Below are positions 51,084-60,000 of a DNA stretch of 60,000 nucleotides, in pieces. A program made the translations under genes and the position numbers. This DNA is from Liolophura sinensis (Eukaryota; Mollusca; Polyplacophora; Chitonida; Chitonidae), in the NCBI RefSeq assembly GCF_032854445.1, contig NC_088295.1:43079385-43139384 (forward strand). The letters run 5' to 3'. Position 1 is the stretch's first letter, and each line of letters starts with the position of its first letter. A model generated the notes under the pieces. It saw only the letters and a program-made list of their open reading frames with translations, was not told where the DNA came from and made no database searches.

Positions 51084-52582
51084 GCCTAGAGGAAAGTCGG
51101 AAAGGTTTCTGTTTGATAGAGACAGGGGTGACTGTATATGTCTTTGTATACTATGAAAGGCAATAAGATGACACCTATAGCTCCATAAAACACCCACTTA
51201 GTACAACACCATGGCATACATGCAGCACTAACTGGGCTATTACAAGCCATACATGTACTGGTCTTTACTGGTGTATTACATTGCTAGCTGAAAAATATAT
51301 GTACTCTAATTCTTCTCATTTCTGGGATTCCTGGTCTGCTCTTTTTAACCAATATTCAAGCAATTGTAGCAAGAATATTTAATTATTTTTTTCACATGGT
51401 TAGTACATCTACTGGCCAACATGTTCATATCTTTCCTAAACAGTCCTAAAAATTAGGAGAAATAGAGTATGCTAGCTTTGCAACTATTTAACTACAATAT
51501 TAAACATACATGCACACGACCTGTATGTATAGACATTTATTTGCAAATGAACTAGCCCTGTACAAAATATGTGAATAAGTAAAATACTGTTCTAAGTTTT
51601 AAGTATATAATTTACGGTGAAAAAGTCTAAAATATGTGGTAGATATTTTAAAAGTTTAAAAGATACATGTGCATAAATATGTCCATAAATTGAGGTCAAT
51701 CTTGTACTTGTTTGTACAAAAAAAAAATCATAACTTGAATGTGAAATGAACAAGAAAGTAACCTAAACTGTTTATAGTAACATTCCTTTACTAACTCAGC
51801 CTGCAATAGAAACATACATGTACATACATGCAGTGTTTAAAAGGTTTAGAACAACAAGCAGTGTACTCAGAACTCATAAACCAAGGGTCTGTACATGTAC
51901 ATGTACATTATACATGTACATGTATGTTTCTTAAATGAGTTCTTCATTGTTATACATGGTTAAGGCTTTGATCTGTATGTAATATAGGTCTAAATTAAAA
52001 GCAGTCTTATGGTAGACTATTTAAAGATTATTATGGTTGGCATTTTCCATTGTAAACAGCTGAAGCGCATAATAAGTACATTTACATCAACACCATTTAC
52101 TGTTATCATTGCACGGTTTCATGCAGGGTTCCATTACTCTTACATTTTGCTCTATAAAGTCTTTTTTCTCAAAAAAATTCATTGCATAAATTGCCCCAAA
52201 GAAGACTTAAACATCCACTCAGAACATATGTGAAACTACTTACATCATGTTGTGTGCATTATAATAATGGGAAATTCCCATTTTTAAAACAGACATTTTC
52301 TTCCAATGCAGAAGAAACTTTTTTTAAAAGTTTGGAAAATTAAGACTGGCATTTTTGGGCTCAAAAGCTACAGATGATGCAAAATCTTGACCAGCCAGCA
52401 TGGTGTAATAATATGCTGTTTGTTTTAACCTGATAGTATCATATATGTAATTATTGTTTATATCCTGGTTATGGGAAACATTATGCTAACCTTTTAGAAT
52501 GGATTTCAGTTTGTTTTTTGAGGACTGCATGCTTTTCGTTAGCAGCTTTGTTTTTAACATGAGACTTGTCTTCTCTTTGCAG

Positions 52583-52870
52583 TATCAGCTCAGTCTTTCA
52601 CCAGACGTCCATCCAATCAAAGGCCGATCTTAGGAGAAGATGTCATCTTACAATGTGCCTATTCAAGCAATGATTCGCCAATTATCCTCTGGCAGCATGG
52701 TCCAAAGTTGTTGTTCGCAGGACAAATCCGGCAGCAAGGTGTTTCAGATCGCTATTCTCTTGTGAATGCCAGTGACTTGAAGATTACAGGTGTGACTTTG
52801 GGGGATTCTGGTTCTTACACTTGTACGCCATCTGGAGTGACAGCTGTACAAGCCACAGTAACTGTACTAG
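52583..52870 (+). CDS. Ig domain 1 exon (V-like), nephrin/Kirrel-like receptor
   Basis: This exon is bounded by CTCTTTGCAG and TAG|GTGAGT; it is 288 bp (96 codons), phase 1 at both ends. It encodes a whole Ig domain: GEDVILQC holds the first Cys, ILWQHG the core Trp, and LGDSGSYTC the Tyr-corner and second Cys. The strand ending ATVTVL leads into the next domain. The start (SAQSFTRRPSNQ) fits the mature N-terminus after signal cleavage. One sequon is visible, NAS. In IRM-type proteins the membrane-distal first Ig makes the trans-cell contact; that role here is inferred from family only. Confidence 0.88.
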
Positions 52871-53965
52871 GTGAGTTACAGGTGGCAAAGGATGCAGTGA
52901 ATTTAATGCTGTTAAATTCTGAACTTCATTTTCAACATGACAATTTCTGGGTTTTTTGGCACAGTAAATCTTTTGTCTAATGAGCTGGTTCTCACCCTTT
53001 ATTATTCACATACATAAAGAATACCCCCCTCCTCCCAAAGCATACATGTACATGGAGGCGTGCATTGTTCAGGTGCACACATATCAATAGGGCTTAAGTG
53101 TTTTCCCTAATTTATGCCTGTGTTGGTGGTGGTGCATATACCAGAAATTGGGGGAATAGTACAGCAGTTTACAAATGGTAAATGTTTCATGTAATCTAAA
53201 TAAACTATTGACACATACAGTATGCCCCTTTCACCACAGTCTCAAAAGAAAACAAACAATTCAGAAGTTGTACCTCCTATTTTTTGTCTTTTTAACTAAA
53301 AATATGCTGGATTCGCCAGTGCTGTGAACCACACATCATCCTGAATAGTTGCGAACGCCACTACACATGGAACGCCCGTGAATGAGAAACCTATTCAGTG
53401 CTCGTTAGTTAATCTTTATGACTGATAATGATGAATTTGTATATGTCAGTTTGTATATATCAGCTCTTAATACATGCAAAATACAGTAGCCATAGTTTTT
53501 TCAACTTTTTACCATTAAAGACATGTTTCTTGCCAACTTATGTGAACTGGTGTATGATTAGTTAATCAATGTAAAATCATTTTATATCATACATAACTTT
53601 GTTTATAGAGCTGAGTTACAAATAGATTGTTGCAAATTCCAAATTTAACCTGTATTCGTGTTTTGAGGGATTTGTGATGTATATACCTGTTGGCTATTGA
53701 GGTACTATAGTGGTATGTGTAGGTACTAAGCCAAAAGGAGCAAAGGACAACTTTCTGATTTAGTCAACCAATGATATGACCGTAGGAGTTGGAGAGTGGT
53801 GTAAGTAGAACTGACTGAGTTTTCATTTGCAACCTAAATGAAGCTGATCAGTAGGTACATGCATGTGCTTCTATTTGCTTTTATATATTTGGCTGCCTGC
53901 ATTACAGTGTCATATTTATCAAGATGCAGTGGTATGCTTTTCATCATAATTACTACAGCCCTTCC

Positions 53966-54155
53966 TCAAAGGTGCATTTTTGGAGGCAAATAAATGTCAT
54001 AAAATACTATTTTTGGTGCTGAAACTTACCATTTTCCAGTAGAATATCATCCCATGTTCCAAGCAAACCTCAAAACACCTTATAAAGTCAATAGAACTGT
54101 CAGAATCAGGAAAAATGGGCAGGTTAGTCATGGACGAAATTTATAGCCATTTAGG
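53966..54155 (+). repeat. Dispersed repeat family R1, copy 3, in the Ig1-Ig2 intron
   Basis: GTGCTGAAACTTACCATTTT, CCAGTAGAATATCATC, AGCAAACCTCAAAACACC and AGAATCAGGAAAAATG match copy 2; the end, TTAGTCATGGACGAAA, matches copy 1 (TTAGTCATGGATGAAA). Confidence 0.75.
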
Positions 54156-54580
54156 GTACATGTATATGGATCCATCTATGTGTTTTTGAACAGGCTTTGT
54201 TCATAAAAAAGGTTTTTGCTGCTTTGGCTATGACTAAGTTAGGAGGTGAACTATCAAAGTGTGTTAGTTCACTCCAGGCGCTTCCGTTTCCTCCACCTGT
54301 AGACCAGGAAAATGTACAGCTGTTTCCAGTGTGAGAAAACCTAGCCAGTGTATATTTTGTACATATCGTAATGCTTAAATTGTCCTAACTCTCTATCACA
54401 TGTAATAATGGCATTCCAGCTTTTGATATGGAAAAATTGATGTTCCCTACAGCAATTCTACACCTGGACTTATATATGTAGGTGAAATGGAATACTAAAT
54501 TCCATACTCATAAATGTGTGTGAAACTAAAGGAAAGCTACATGTATACTTTAATGTGTGTTTGGTACTGCTTGTTTTCAG

Positions 54581-54886
54581 TTGCACCTGGGGTGCCTGAG
54601 ATAACCCTTGATGGGTCCACCTCCCCTCTGACGGAGGGGGCAAGTTTGACATTAACCTGCAATTCAACTGGAGGCAACCCAAGCCCAACATTAGTCTGGA
54701 AACGCAATGGTCAAGAGGTCAATGCTGGACCCACCACTAAAGGTCCCAATGCAGGTGATCCCGCTAGCAGACAACTGACCAGACAGCTTGACTGGACCGA
54801 TCACCTAGCCACATATACCTGTGAAGCTGTGAATGAGGTGAACCAAGCGCAGCCAGCCAGTAAAAGCCAAACCCTGCAAGTCAGAT
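54581..54886 (+). CDS. Ig domain 2 exon (C2-type)
   Basis: This exon lies between TTGTTTTCAG and CAGAT|GTAAGA; it is 306 bp, phase 1-1. It encodes VAPGVPEITLDG, then SLTLTCNSTGG (first Cys and an N-glycosylation sequon), TLVWKRNGQEV (core Trp) and LATYTCEAVNEVNQ (second Cys), ending in TLQVR. The C-F loop is long and Gly/Pro/Asn-rich. A linker starting with a PGVP-type turn directly after domain 1, with a single exon per domain, is typical of multi-Ig adhesion proteins. Codons are uninterrupted across the whole exon. Confidence 0.9.
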
Positions 54887-55390
54887 GTAAGACAGTCTTA
54901 AGTACACATGAATATATTCAGCAACAAAGTGATACTGTTTTTTTTTTTTTTGTTTGGAAAAGTTTTATCTGACATATACGGACAGTATCTTGTTCTGTGT
55001 AATACAGAATATAACAACTTATCAAATTCAGAAAACTAATTTAATAGTGTATGTGTAACAGTTGTACTGCTGGTTGTTTTCTGAGATCTGTTACCTTACT
55101 TGTGAATCCAAAACTGGAGTTTGTTGTCTTCGGACAGGTAATTTGATTTTTATGAATTTGATGTATACATCGCAGTAAATTACCTTGTGCAGAATTTTTT
55201 TGTGATGGGAGGTAACTCTGTGAGGGGAAGTTTATCAGAAGTTATGTCCCCTTATCCCCTTATACGTTTCATTAAAATTAACCATTCTGCTGGTCATATT
55301 AGCAATTCATTATATCTAATGACTTAAAATATTTATGTTATTAGGTATATATATGTCATTATTGAACATTTTACACAATTTTATTTGCAG

Positions 55391-55531
55391 ATTCCCCAAG
55401 GATTACCTTTGGTTCTTACAACCCATACAGAATATTAGAAGGAGCGTCAGTGACATTAACATGCGAAGTCAGTGCATTCCCTACAAATGGCATGACGTTC
55501 AAGTGGGAAAAAGATGGTGTCCGCTTACCGC
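55391..55531 (+). CDS. Ig domain 3, first-half exon
   Basis: This exon follows acceptor TTATTTGCAG and ends at donor CCGC|GTAAGT; it is 141 bp, phase 1-1. It encodes YSPRITFGSYNPYR, then SVTLTCEVSAFP with the first Cys and TFKWEKDGVRLP with the core Trp. The matching Tyr-x-Cys half is in the exon at 55897, so this Ig domain is split by an intron after the C' strand. Spliced directly, Trp-to-Cys spacing is about 29 residues, short but within the range of compact Ig folds. Confidence 0.87.
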
Positions 55532-55664
55532 GTAAGTATGGCTTACATCTGAAAGGTATACATGCATCAATAACACTAATGACACGAATGTCAGAAATGT
55601 CTTTTATATTTTGTTTGAGGTAAATGTTTAAAATATAAAAGAGCAACTTGTGTACCTTTTTCAG

Positions 55665-55819
55665 TTGAGTTTGAAGACAAAATTACATTGGATGGGCTGG
55701 CTGATTTCAGGACTTCACTGAAGTATAATTTTATCAGTCTACACAGACTAATGCCCTCAGAATATGCTTTAATATACACATTGCAAACATGTGAAAGTGT
55801 TAAAGAATTATGGTGTTAA
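55665..55819 (+). other. Possible alternative or cryptic exon inside the Ig3 intron
   Basis: A good acceptor (TGTACCTTTTTCAG, ending 55664) is followed by a frame that is phase-compatible with the Ig3 first half. It reads about 50 codons (LEFEDKITLDGLADFRTSLK and on) to a TAA at 55817-55819. It has no Ig hallmark and no convincing donor. It could be a read-through exon giving a truncated isoform, or chance. The constitutive splice skips it. Confidence 0.25.
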
Positions 55820-55896
55820 TTCAAAAACTTTTTGTCTTATGGAACTGTCAATTAGAATTTACCTACAGGTGTAAATAGTATTTTTGTGTGTTTCAG

Positions 55897-56016
55897 AGAT
55901 AAGCAATGCTTTGTTGTTTCCACGAGTAGAGAAAACTGATAGTGGCACTTACACCTGTTTTGTCTTCAATGGTATTGGAAAAGAGAAGAATGAATCTATA
56001 TTGCTGGATGTACAAT
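55897..56016 (+). CDS. Ig domain 3, second-half exon
   Basis: The exon is preceded by a pyrimidine-rich acceptor (TGTGTGTTTCAG) and ends at CAAT|GTAAGT; it is 120 bp, phase 1-1. It encodes QISNALLFPRVEKTDSGTYT-C, giving the F-strand Cys that pairs with the Cys of the previous exon, then FNGIGKEKNES with one sequon, and a G strand ILLDVQ. An alternative AG two bases downstream (55898) would break the phase, so 55897 is preferred. Confidence 0.87.
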
Positions 56017-56805
56017 GTAAGTTATTTGTTGTATTACCTTCAGTTTACTGGATCAGAAAATATTGTTTCAGTGGACTGTATAAAATATTCTCAGCTGAAC
56101 TTAGTGAATACATGTAAAAAGAATTTCAAATTTGTAGCATGGCTTCTTCAAATCAGATCTTTACCTGTTAAATAAGTCAAAGAGCTTATTCTGCTGAAGT
56201 GATCAATAGGATGGAATATTTTGCATTTTGAACATAGTGAAAATCATGAGAAAAAGTGAACTGAAGCGCGTCGAAGCTCATATTACAACTTATATCCTTC
56301 ATTCAGGCATCTGTAGAAACTTGTTTTTAGATAATTTGTAGTTAATTGAATCTAAATCATCATTTACCAAGTTGTCACATTGCATTATACCACTCCTTGA
56401 TCAGTGAGGTGAGGAGTTCAAATCCAGCCTCTGTCAATATTGTCACAGGGTTATGTATCTCTCAAGGTGCCATTTGTGGTTTCAAATGAACCTGTTAACT
56501 AGCATAAACATTTTTGGTGGAGTATATAACTTTCTGAAAGAGTTGTGAGTACATATGATCAGTGGCATAAAATATTACCAGTGACTAAGTTGAGGATTTT
56601 GCATAAGAATTTTGAGAGTTTTAGCGATCTTAGGCAGTTCTGATGTTAATGTGACGGGTACATGAAGGATGATATCCAACTAGAAAAATGTACATTTCAA
56701 CTCCAAAATTAATATTGTATCACATTGGCTTGCCTCTCAAAACGCACCATGCAGACCGAAATTTGAAGTTACTATAGACAAATCTGTGTGCCTTTTCCAT
56801 TCCAG

Positions 56806-57081
56806 ATGGACCAGAGATTGTGGAATGGCAGAATCAGGTGATAGTCAATGAGTCTGACAGCGTTAACCTGACATGTAAGAGCATAGCAAACCCCATCCCC
56901 GGGAACGTGAAATGGACGTCATCTAATGGGATCTCGCAGTACAACCCTTCCCTCATCTTTGACAGAATCCTGAGGAGAGACGCAGACAACTACACCTGTA
57001 TGGTCACCAACAGGGTTCAGCCATCTGGTGGCACCCCTGAGTCCATTCAAGCAGAGAAAATAGTGGAACTCCTTGTACAGT
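56806..57081 (+). CDS. Ig domain 4 exon (C2-type)
   Basis: This exon is bounded by CATTCCAG and ACAGT|GTAAGA; it is 276 bp, phase 1-1. It encodes YGPEIVEWQNQVIVN, SVNLTCKSIANPIPG (first Cys), NVKWTSSNG (core Trp) and RRDADNYTCMVTNRVQPSG (second Cys), ending VELLVQ. Three sequons are visible (NES, NLT, NYT). A short C-E region and a Gly/Pro-rich F-G loop are the main features. It is a complete Ig fold in a single exon, like Ig1 and Ig2. Confidence 0.9.
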
Positions 57082-57612
57082 GTAAGAATGATAAGCTCTT
57101 ATAATGTACGAACTTTAGACTTTTATTATATATTATGTAAAAGACTTTGCACTGGTGGATTTTAATATTGTTAGCCATTTCTGAAAACACTTCGGTGTTT
57201 ATAATGATCAAGAGAATTTATAAGTAAATTAGAAAAGTTAGGGCATCGGAGCAGGCCTGTGCTAATAGACATACTTTGTAATGTGTCTTCACAAAATTAG
57301 CAGTAATTGCAACGAAAAAGTTGTATTATTGCTTGTGACAAAATCATCTGGTTCACAATATAGTTACAGCTGGATTTTGTACAACAAGTAAGAATTCATT
57401 TAACCCTACAAGTTTGTGATCAACTGTTAAATCGTCTGTGCCCGGTAATAAAACATTACATTCAATAGAAATTCTACAAAAGTCAAAAGAGTTTTTATTT
57501 CTTGTTAAGAGCATTGTCTGGGTACATGTTTGAAAGCTCTGCCCAAGTTCATTGTTTTAAAGTTTTTTTCGTTTGTTTTTTATTTATTTTTATTTTTTTT
57601 TTAACTCAACAG

Positions 57613-57699
57613 ATCCCCCTGGGGTGCCAACCTTTCACCCAATGGATACACCCAACGTTGGGGACAGAGTTGAAATCAAGTGTCTCTTTCCCGAACCAG
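57613..57699 (+). CDS. Ig domain 5, first-half exon
   Basis: This small exon (87 bp, phase 1-1) starts after a long T-rich tract and AACTCAACAG and ends at CCAG|GTATGG. It encodes YPPGVPTFHPMDTPNVGDRV followed by EIKCLFPEPG, giving the A and B strands with the first Cys. Its partner half with Trp and the second Cys is the next exon. The PPGVP linker repeats the style of the Ig1-Ig2 boundary. The donor is less standard than its neighbours but keeps phase. Confidence 0.85.
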
Positions 57700-57891
57700 G
57701 TATGGTGCTCTAAATCATTCAGAATGTTGATTACCTTCTTGAGATGAGTAAATGTGTGAAAAAAAGATATCAAAATACTCAACATACTCTTGTGGTTTGC
57801 ATCTGACTTGAATGACCTTCCTTCATCTTCATGAACGTTATTGTGTGTTAAAGTGACTCAAACTGTGACAAAATGTTCTCACAATTTGTAG

Positions 57892-58062
57892 GTTTTCCTG
57901 TGGGGACAATAGAATGGCAGAAGGAAGGTACATCCGAGATTGTCACCGGGGATGTATACACCATTGAGACTGCTACCTTATCGGACAGTGGCGTGTACAA
58001 ATGCCGGGGAAAGAACCTAATGGGCACAGGGGATTGGAGCAGAATACAACTGAATGTCAACG
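57892..58062 (+). CDS. Ig domain 5, second-half exon
   Basis: The exon begins after ACAATTTGTAG and ends at AACG|GTAATA; it is 171 bp, phase 1-1. It encodes FPVGTIEWQKEGTSEIVTG (core Trp), then ATLSDSGVYKCRGKNLMGTG (second Cys) and the G strand SRIQLNVN. With the preceding exon it makes a normal-sized Ig domain of about 85 residues. The acceptor polypyrimidine tract is weak, but the Ig motif and phase leave little doubt. Confidence 0.88.
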
Positions 58063-58365
58063 GTAATATCTATACATTGTCCAAGTCAAATTCACATACA
58101 TGTGTAATTTTCCTATCAACCAAGCTCTTGACTGAAAAAGTAGACTACACAAGTATGCATGAGAAGGTTTAAGCCTGCTAAACGTGACGTTGTTAATGCA
58201 AGTCTGTAAATGAACGGATTTGTATGTTTGTGGAAGGGTGCCTTGCTTGTGTGGCTATTTGTACAATCTAATGCTCGTGAAAGGCCACTTGTGTTCCACT
58301 AATCTTGTGTGCATATCTGTACTTGACACATGAGATATTTGTCATATTTGACAGTGACTTACTAA

Positions 58366-58452
58366 AGTTTGCCCCCCAAGCACGCTGGTTGCCTCCACCT
58401 GTAAAACTGACTGGCATTCCACATAATCAAATAAATGTATATAAATAAATAT
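58366..58452 (+). mobile_element. Possible degraded SINE relative in the Ig5-Ig6 intron
   Basis: GGTTGCCTCCACCTGTAAAA and CACATAATCAAATAAATGTA recall a SINE 3' end with an AATAAAT tail. A similar GTTTCCTCCACCTGTAGACC occurs near 54287. Too short to classify. Confidence 0.3.
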
Positions 58453-58531
58453 ATATCTTTAAAAGTATTATTACTATTTCTTTGAGAAAAAAGTGTATGT
58501 AATTTATCAATTAACTTCGTCTCCATTTTAG

Positions 58532-58765
58532 AGCCCCCAAGGTTTGTTGCCACATTGCCAGCTTCCCAGAACGTGAATATAACAGAGATTGGGTTCCGGC
58601 TGCAGTGTCAGGTCAGAGGTCGTCCACAGCCTGATGTACAGTGGAGGAAGAATGGAATTCCCTTTGATGTGAGAGGAGACGGAGACTTCTACAGGATCTC
58701 ACAAAGTGCTGCAGAAACTAGTGACTCGCAGAGCTCTATTGTCACAAGTACTCTAGCTTTCAAAG
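58532..58765 (+). CDS. Ig domain 6, first-half exon
   Basis: This exon lies between TCTCCATTTTAG and CAAAG|GTAAGA; it is 234 bp, phase 1-1. It encodes EPPRFVATLPASQNVNITE, FRLQCQVRGRPQPDVQWRKN (first Cys and core Trp) and a long C'-E segment containing SQSSIVTSTLAFK. The RGRPQPDVQW motif is a standard I-set/C2 B-C region. One sequon (NIT) is present. The second Cys lies in the exon at 59243. Confidence 0.88.
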
Positions 58766-59242
58766 GTAAGATTATGCTTGGAAATCAAAAGTACATGTAC
58801 ACAAGACATGTATAAATTCATTGTCAGCATCACCACGTATCAATCCCATAAGTTGCTTACATCCATAGGTATGTTTATTGTAACAGGCAATGTTTGGGGG
58901 CTTTCCTCTTGCACTGTCCCTGACTTCCCACACATTATTCTTTCTGCTCTGTGCATAACTCAGTGTTTTTGGCAGCTACTCCTATCTTAGTACCAAACCT
59001 AATAATGTTACAAACTGGAGATTTTAAGGACTTAAAATGGATAGCCTTGCCCTTTGAGTTCCAGCAAACTGTTTCCTTCCAGAATGGAATGTAAACATCA
59101 TGAAAATGTGTAAATGTGTATGACATCATTCACAGGTCATTTTTTTTTTATCTCCCTGTGTTGTAAAGTTGTGAATGGTCAAGCTGTTGATTGCAGGATG
59201 ATTTAAATTCCCTAAAGTGTAACACTCTGATTTGTGCGACAG

Positions 59243-59359
59243 GGTTCCAACGGCTTCATAGGGAGGACGGAAGAGAGGATCAGCTGTTGATGGAAGACAC
59301 CGCAAATTACACCTGTGCCTCTGGGGCAATCAGTCAGACCATTCAGATATTTGTACAAT
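59243..59359 (+). CDS. Ig domain 6, second-half exon
   Basis: The exon follows TTTGTGCGACAG and ends at CAAT|GTAAGT; it is 117 bp, phase 1-1. It encodes GFQRLHREDGREDQLLMEDT followed by ANYTCASGAISQTIQIFVQ, supplying the Tyr-x-Cys of Ig6. A sequon (NYT) overlaps the Cys motif. The acceptor is not pyrimidine-rich, but phase and motif fit the preceding exon. Confidence 0.83.
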
Positions 59360-59916
59360 GTAAGTGTTCAGGGCTTGATTGAATCTCATCAAGTCTGCTG
59401 TAAACTATTTACACCTGCACCTGCTAACAGACTTTCAATATCCAATTCACATTGTACGTGGGTTCATTTCTTTTCGTTGACAAGGAATTTTCTGTATTCT
59501 GCTTTAATTTATTATATTTTAGGCCTTTATGGTAATACAAGCGCTGGACAGTGTTCTCGTGTGGTCTTACATGGAGTTCACCAGACCACTTGACTGCCAC
59601 TAATGTGACCTGTGTCATATGTGAAGGTGTTCGCCAGTAACTCAGTGGTTTTACAGTTAAAAGCCATTTAAATAAGTAAACAAGTTTTCATGTGCGCTTA
59701 TTTAGCAAGGCCAGGCTTTGCAGCTGCAAAGCTTGTCAACATATCCATTCATTCAGTCAGGGCTCTTATAATCAGAATTCTCAACTCACCCAGACCGTAC
59801 TCTTGTCAGCCGTCATAATTCATGTAGCCACTTTATTTTTAGGCCTGCCAAATAGTTGGATCAGAAATTTTTATCCATGAGGTGAGTTTTAATTTGTGGT
59901 TCTGCTCCGGTTCCAG

Positions 59917-60000
59917 ATGCCCCTTTGGTAACAGTGACACCTCTCAAGGTTGCCCAGGATGCCAACAGCACTGTTACCTTCACTTGTTTGGCTAAATCCA
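59917..60000 (+). CDS. Ig domain 7 exon, cut by the window edge
   Basis: After the acceptor CCGGTTCCAG the frame reads YAPLVTVTPLKVAQDANST and then VTFTCLAKS up to the last base, so the A and B strands and first Cys of a seventh Ig domain are present. The exon continues beyond the window. Entry phase is 1, as for every other exon of this gene. Confidence 0.85.

Larger units (their letters stand above)
50059..52582. other. Intron 1 of the Ig gene, remainder
   Basis: Contains the 50507 repeat copy and a (TA)n tract. A TACATGTA-rich palindromic run lies at about 51890-51925. No exon seen. Confidence 0.45.
49508..60000 (+). other. Gene span: Ig-superfamily adhesion receptor, nephrin/Kirrel-like (5' part, runs off window)
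   Basis: This is the only gene in the window I can build with confidence. Ten consecutive ectodomain exons (52583 onward) each carry Ig-fold hallmarks: a first Cys, the core Trp, and a D-x-G/A-x-Y-x-C motif. They are separated by GT-AG introns of about 0.2-1.7 kb, and all junctions are phase 1. Joined in frame they give about 608 codons with no stop. The order is a V-like first Ig, then C2-type domains with linkers such as PGVP, SPRI, GPEI, PPGVP and EPPRF. This resembles the IRM group of adhesion proteins (nephrin, Kirrel/Rst, SYG), which work at cell-cell contacts, but hemicentin-like or other multi-Ig proteins cannot be excluded. No membrane segment is reached. The start at 49508 is the least certain part. 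Family-level naming is inference; the Ig fold and exon structure are read directly. Confidence 0.85.

Noticed and set aside
50931-51197. 88-codon minus-strand frame with YIYIYI repeats
   Set aside because: It is the translation of the (TA)n microsatellite.
55335-55535. 66-codon open frame over the Ig3 first-half exon
   Set aside because: It is in a different frame from the Ig motifs and is a shadow of the real exon.

Overview
The window looks like animal nuclear DNA. It is AT-rich and rich in short repeats. Coding sequence appears only as small exons with GT/AG borders, and there are no operons or ribosome-binding sites. A tRNA-derived SINE family with an AAATAAATAAAT tail, and a short remnant that starts like a shellfish repeat (TTTACGCCACATCGGCAAT), suggest a lophotrochozoan, most likely a mollusc. 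That assignment is from memory of such repeats and was not searched.

Region by region. 1-9.6 kb is non-coding with a long (TA)n tract, a degenerate ~17-bp minisatellite (2.2-2.65 kb), a tail-to-tail SINE pair (3.3-3.6 kb) and a CpG-rich patch at 4.7-4.86 kb followed by a short ORF resembling a signal-peptide exon. 9.6-44 kb is intergenic or intronic DNA with old repeats: two diverged segmental duplications (16.7/17.5 kb and 24.7/27.3 kb), a three-copy dispersed repeat, a foldback, several short tandem arrays, a 200-N assembly gap at 18.45 kb and a possible decayed minus-strand coding fragment at 15.3-15.8 kb. 44-49.2 kb holds a striking cluster of CAGGTA/TACCTG hexamers, some arranged as perfect palindromes. 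49.5-60 kb is the 5' part of a plus-strand gene that runs off the window.

That gene encodes an immunoglobulin-superfamily cell-surface protein whose Ig arrangement resembles the nephrin/Kirrel (IRM) type of adhesion molecule. I recover ten exons in the ectodomain (52583 to beyond 60000) plus a probable signal-peptide exon ending at 49700. Every exon-exon junction is phase 1. Six complete Ig domains and the start of a seventh are visible: Ig1, Ig2 and Ig4 are each one exon; Ig3, Ig5 and Ig6 are each split over two. The remaining ectodomain, membrane segment and cytoplasmic tail must lie downstream. The CAGGTA-rich region lies directly upstream of the first candidate exon, so it may be regulatory for this gene.

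No rRNA, functional tRNA, CRISPR array or intact transposon gene was found. All repeat and gene identities come from reading the sequence, with no database search.
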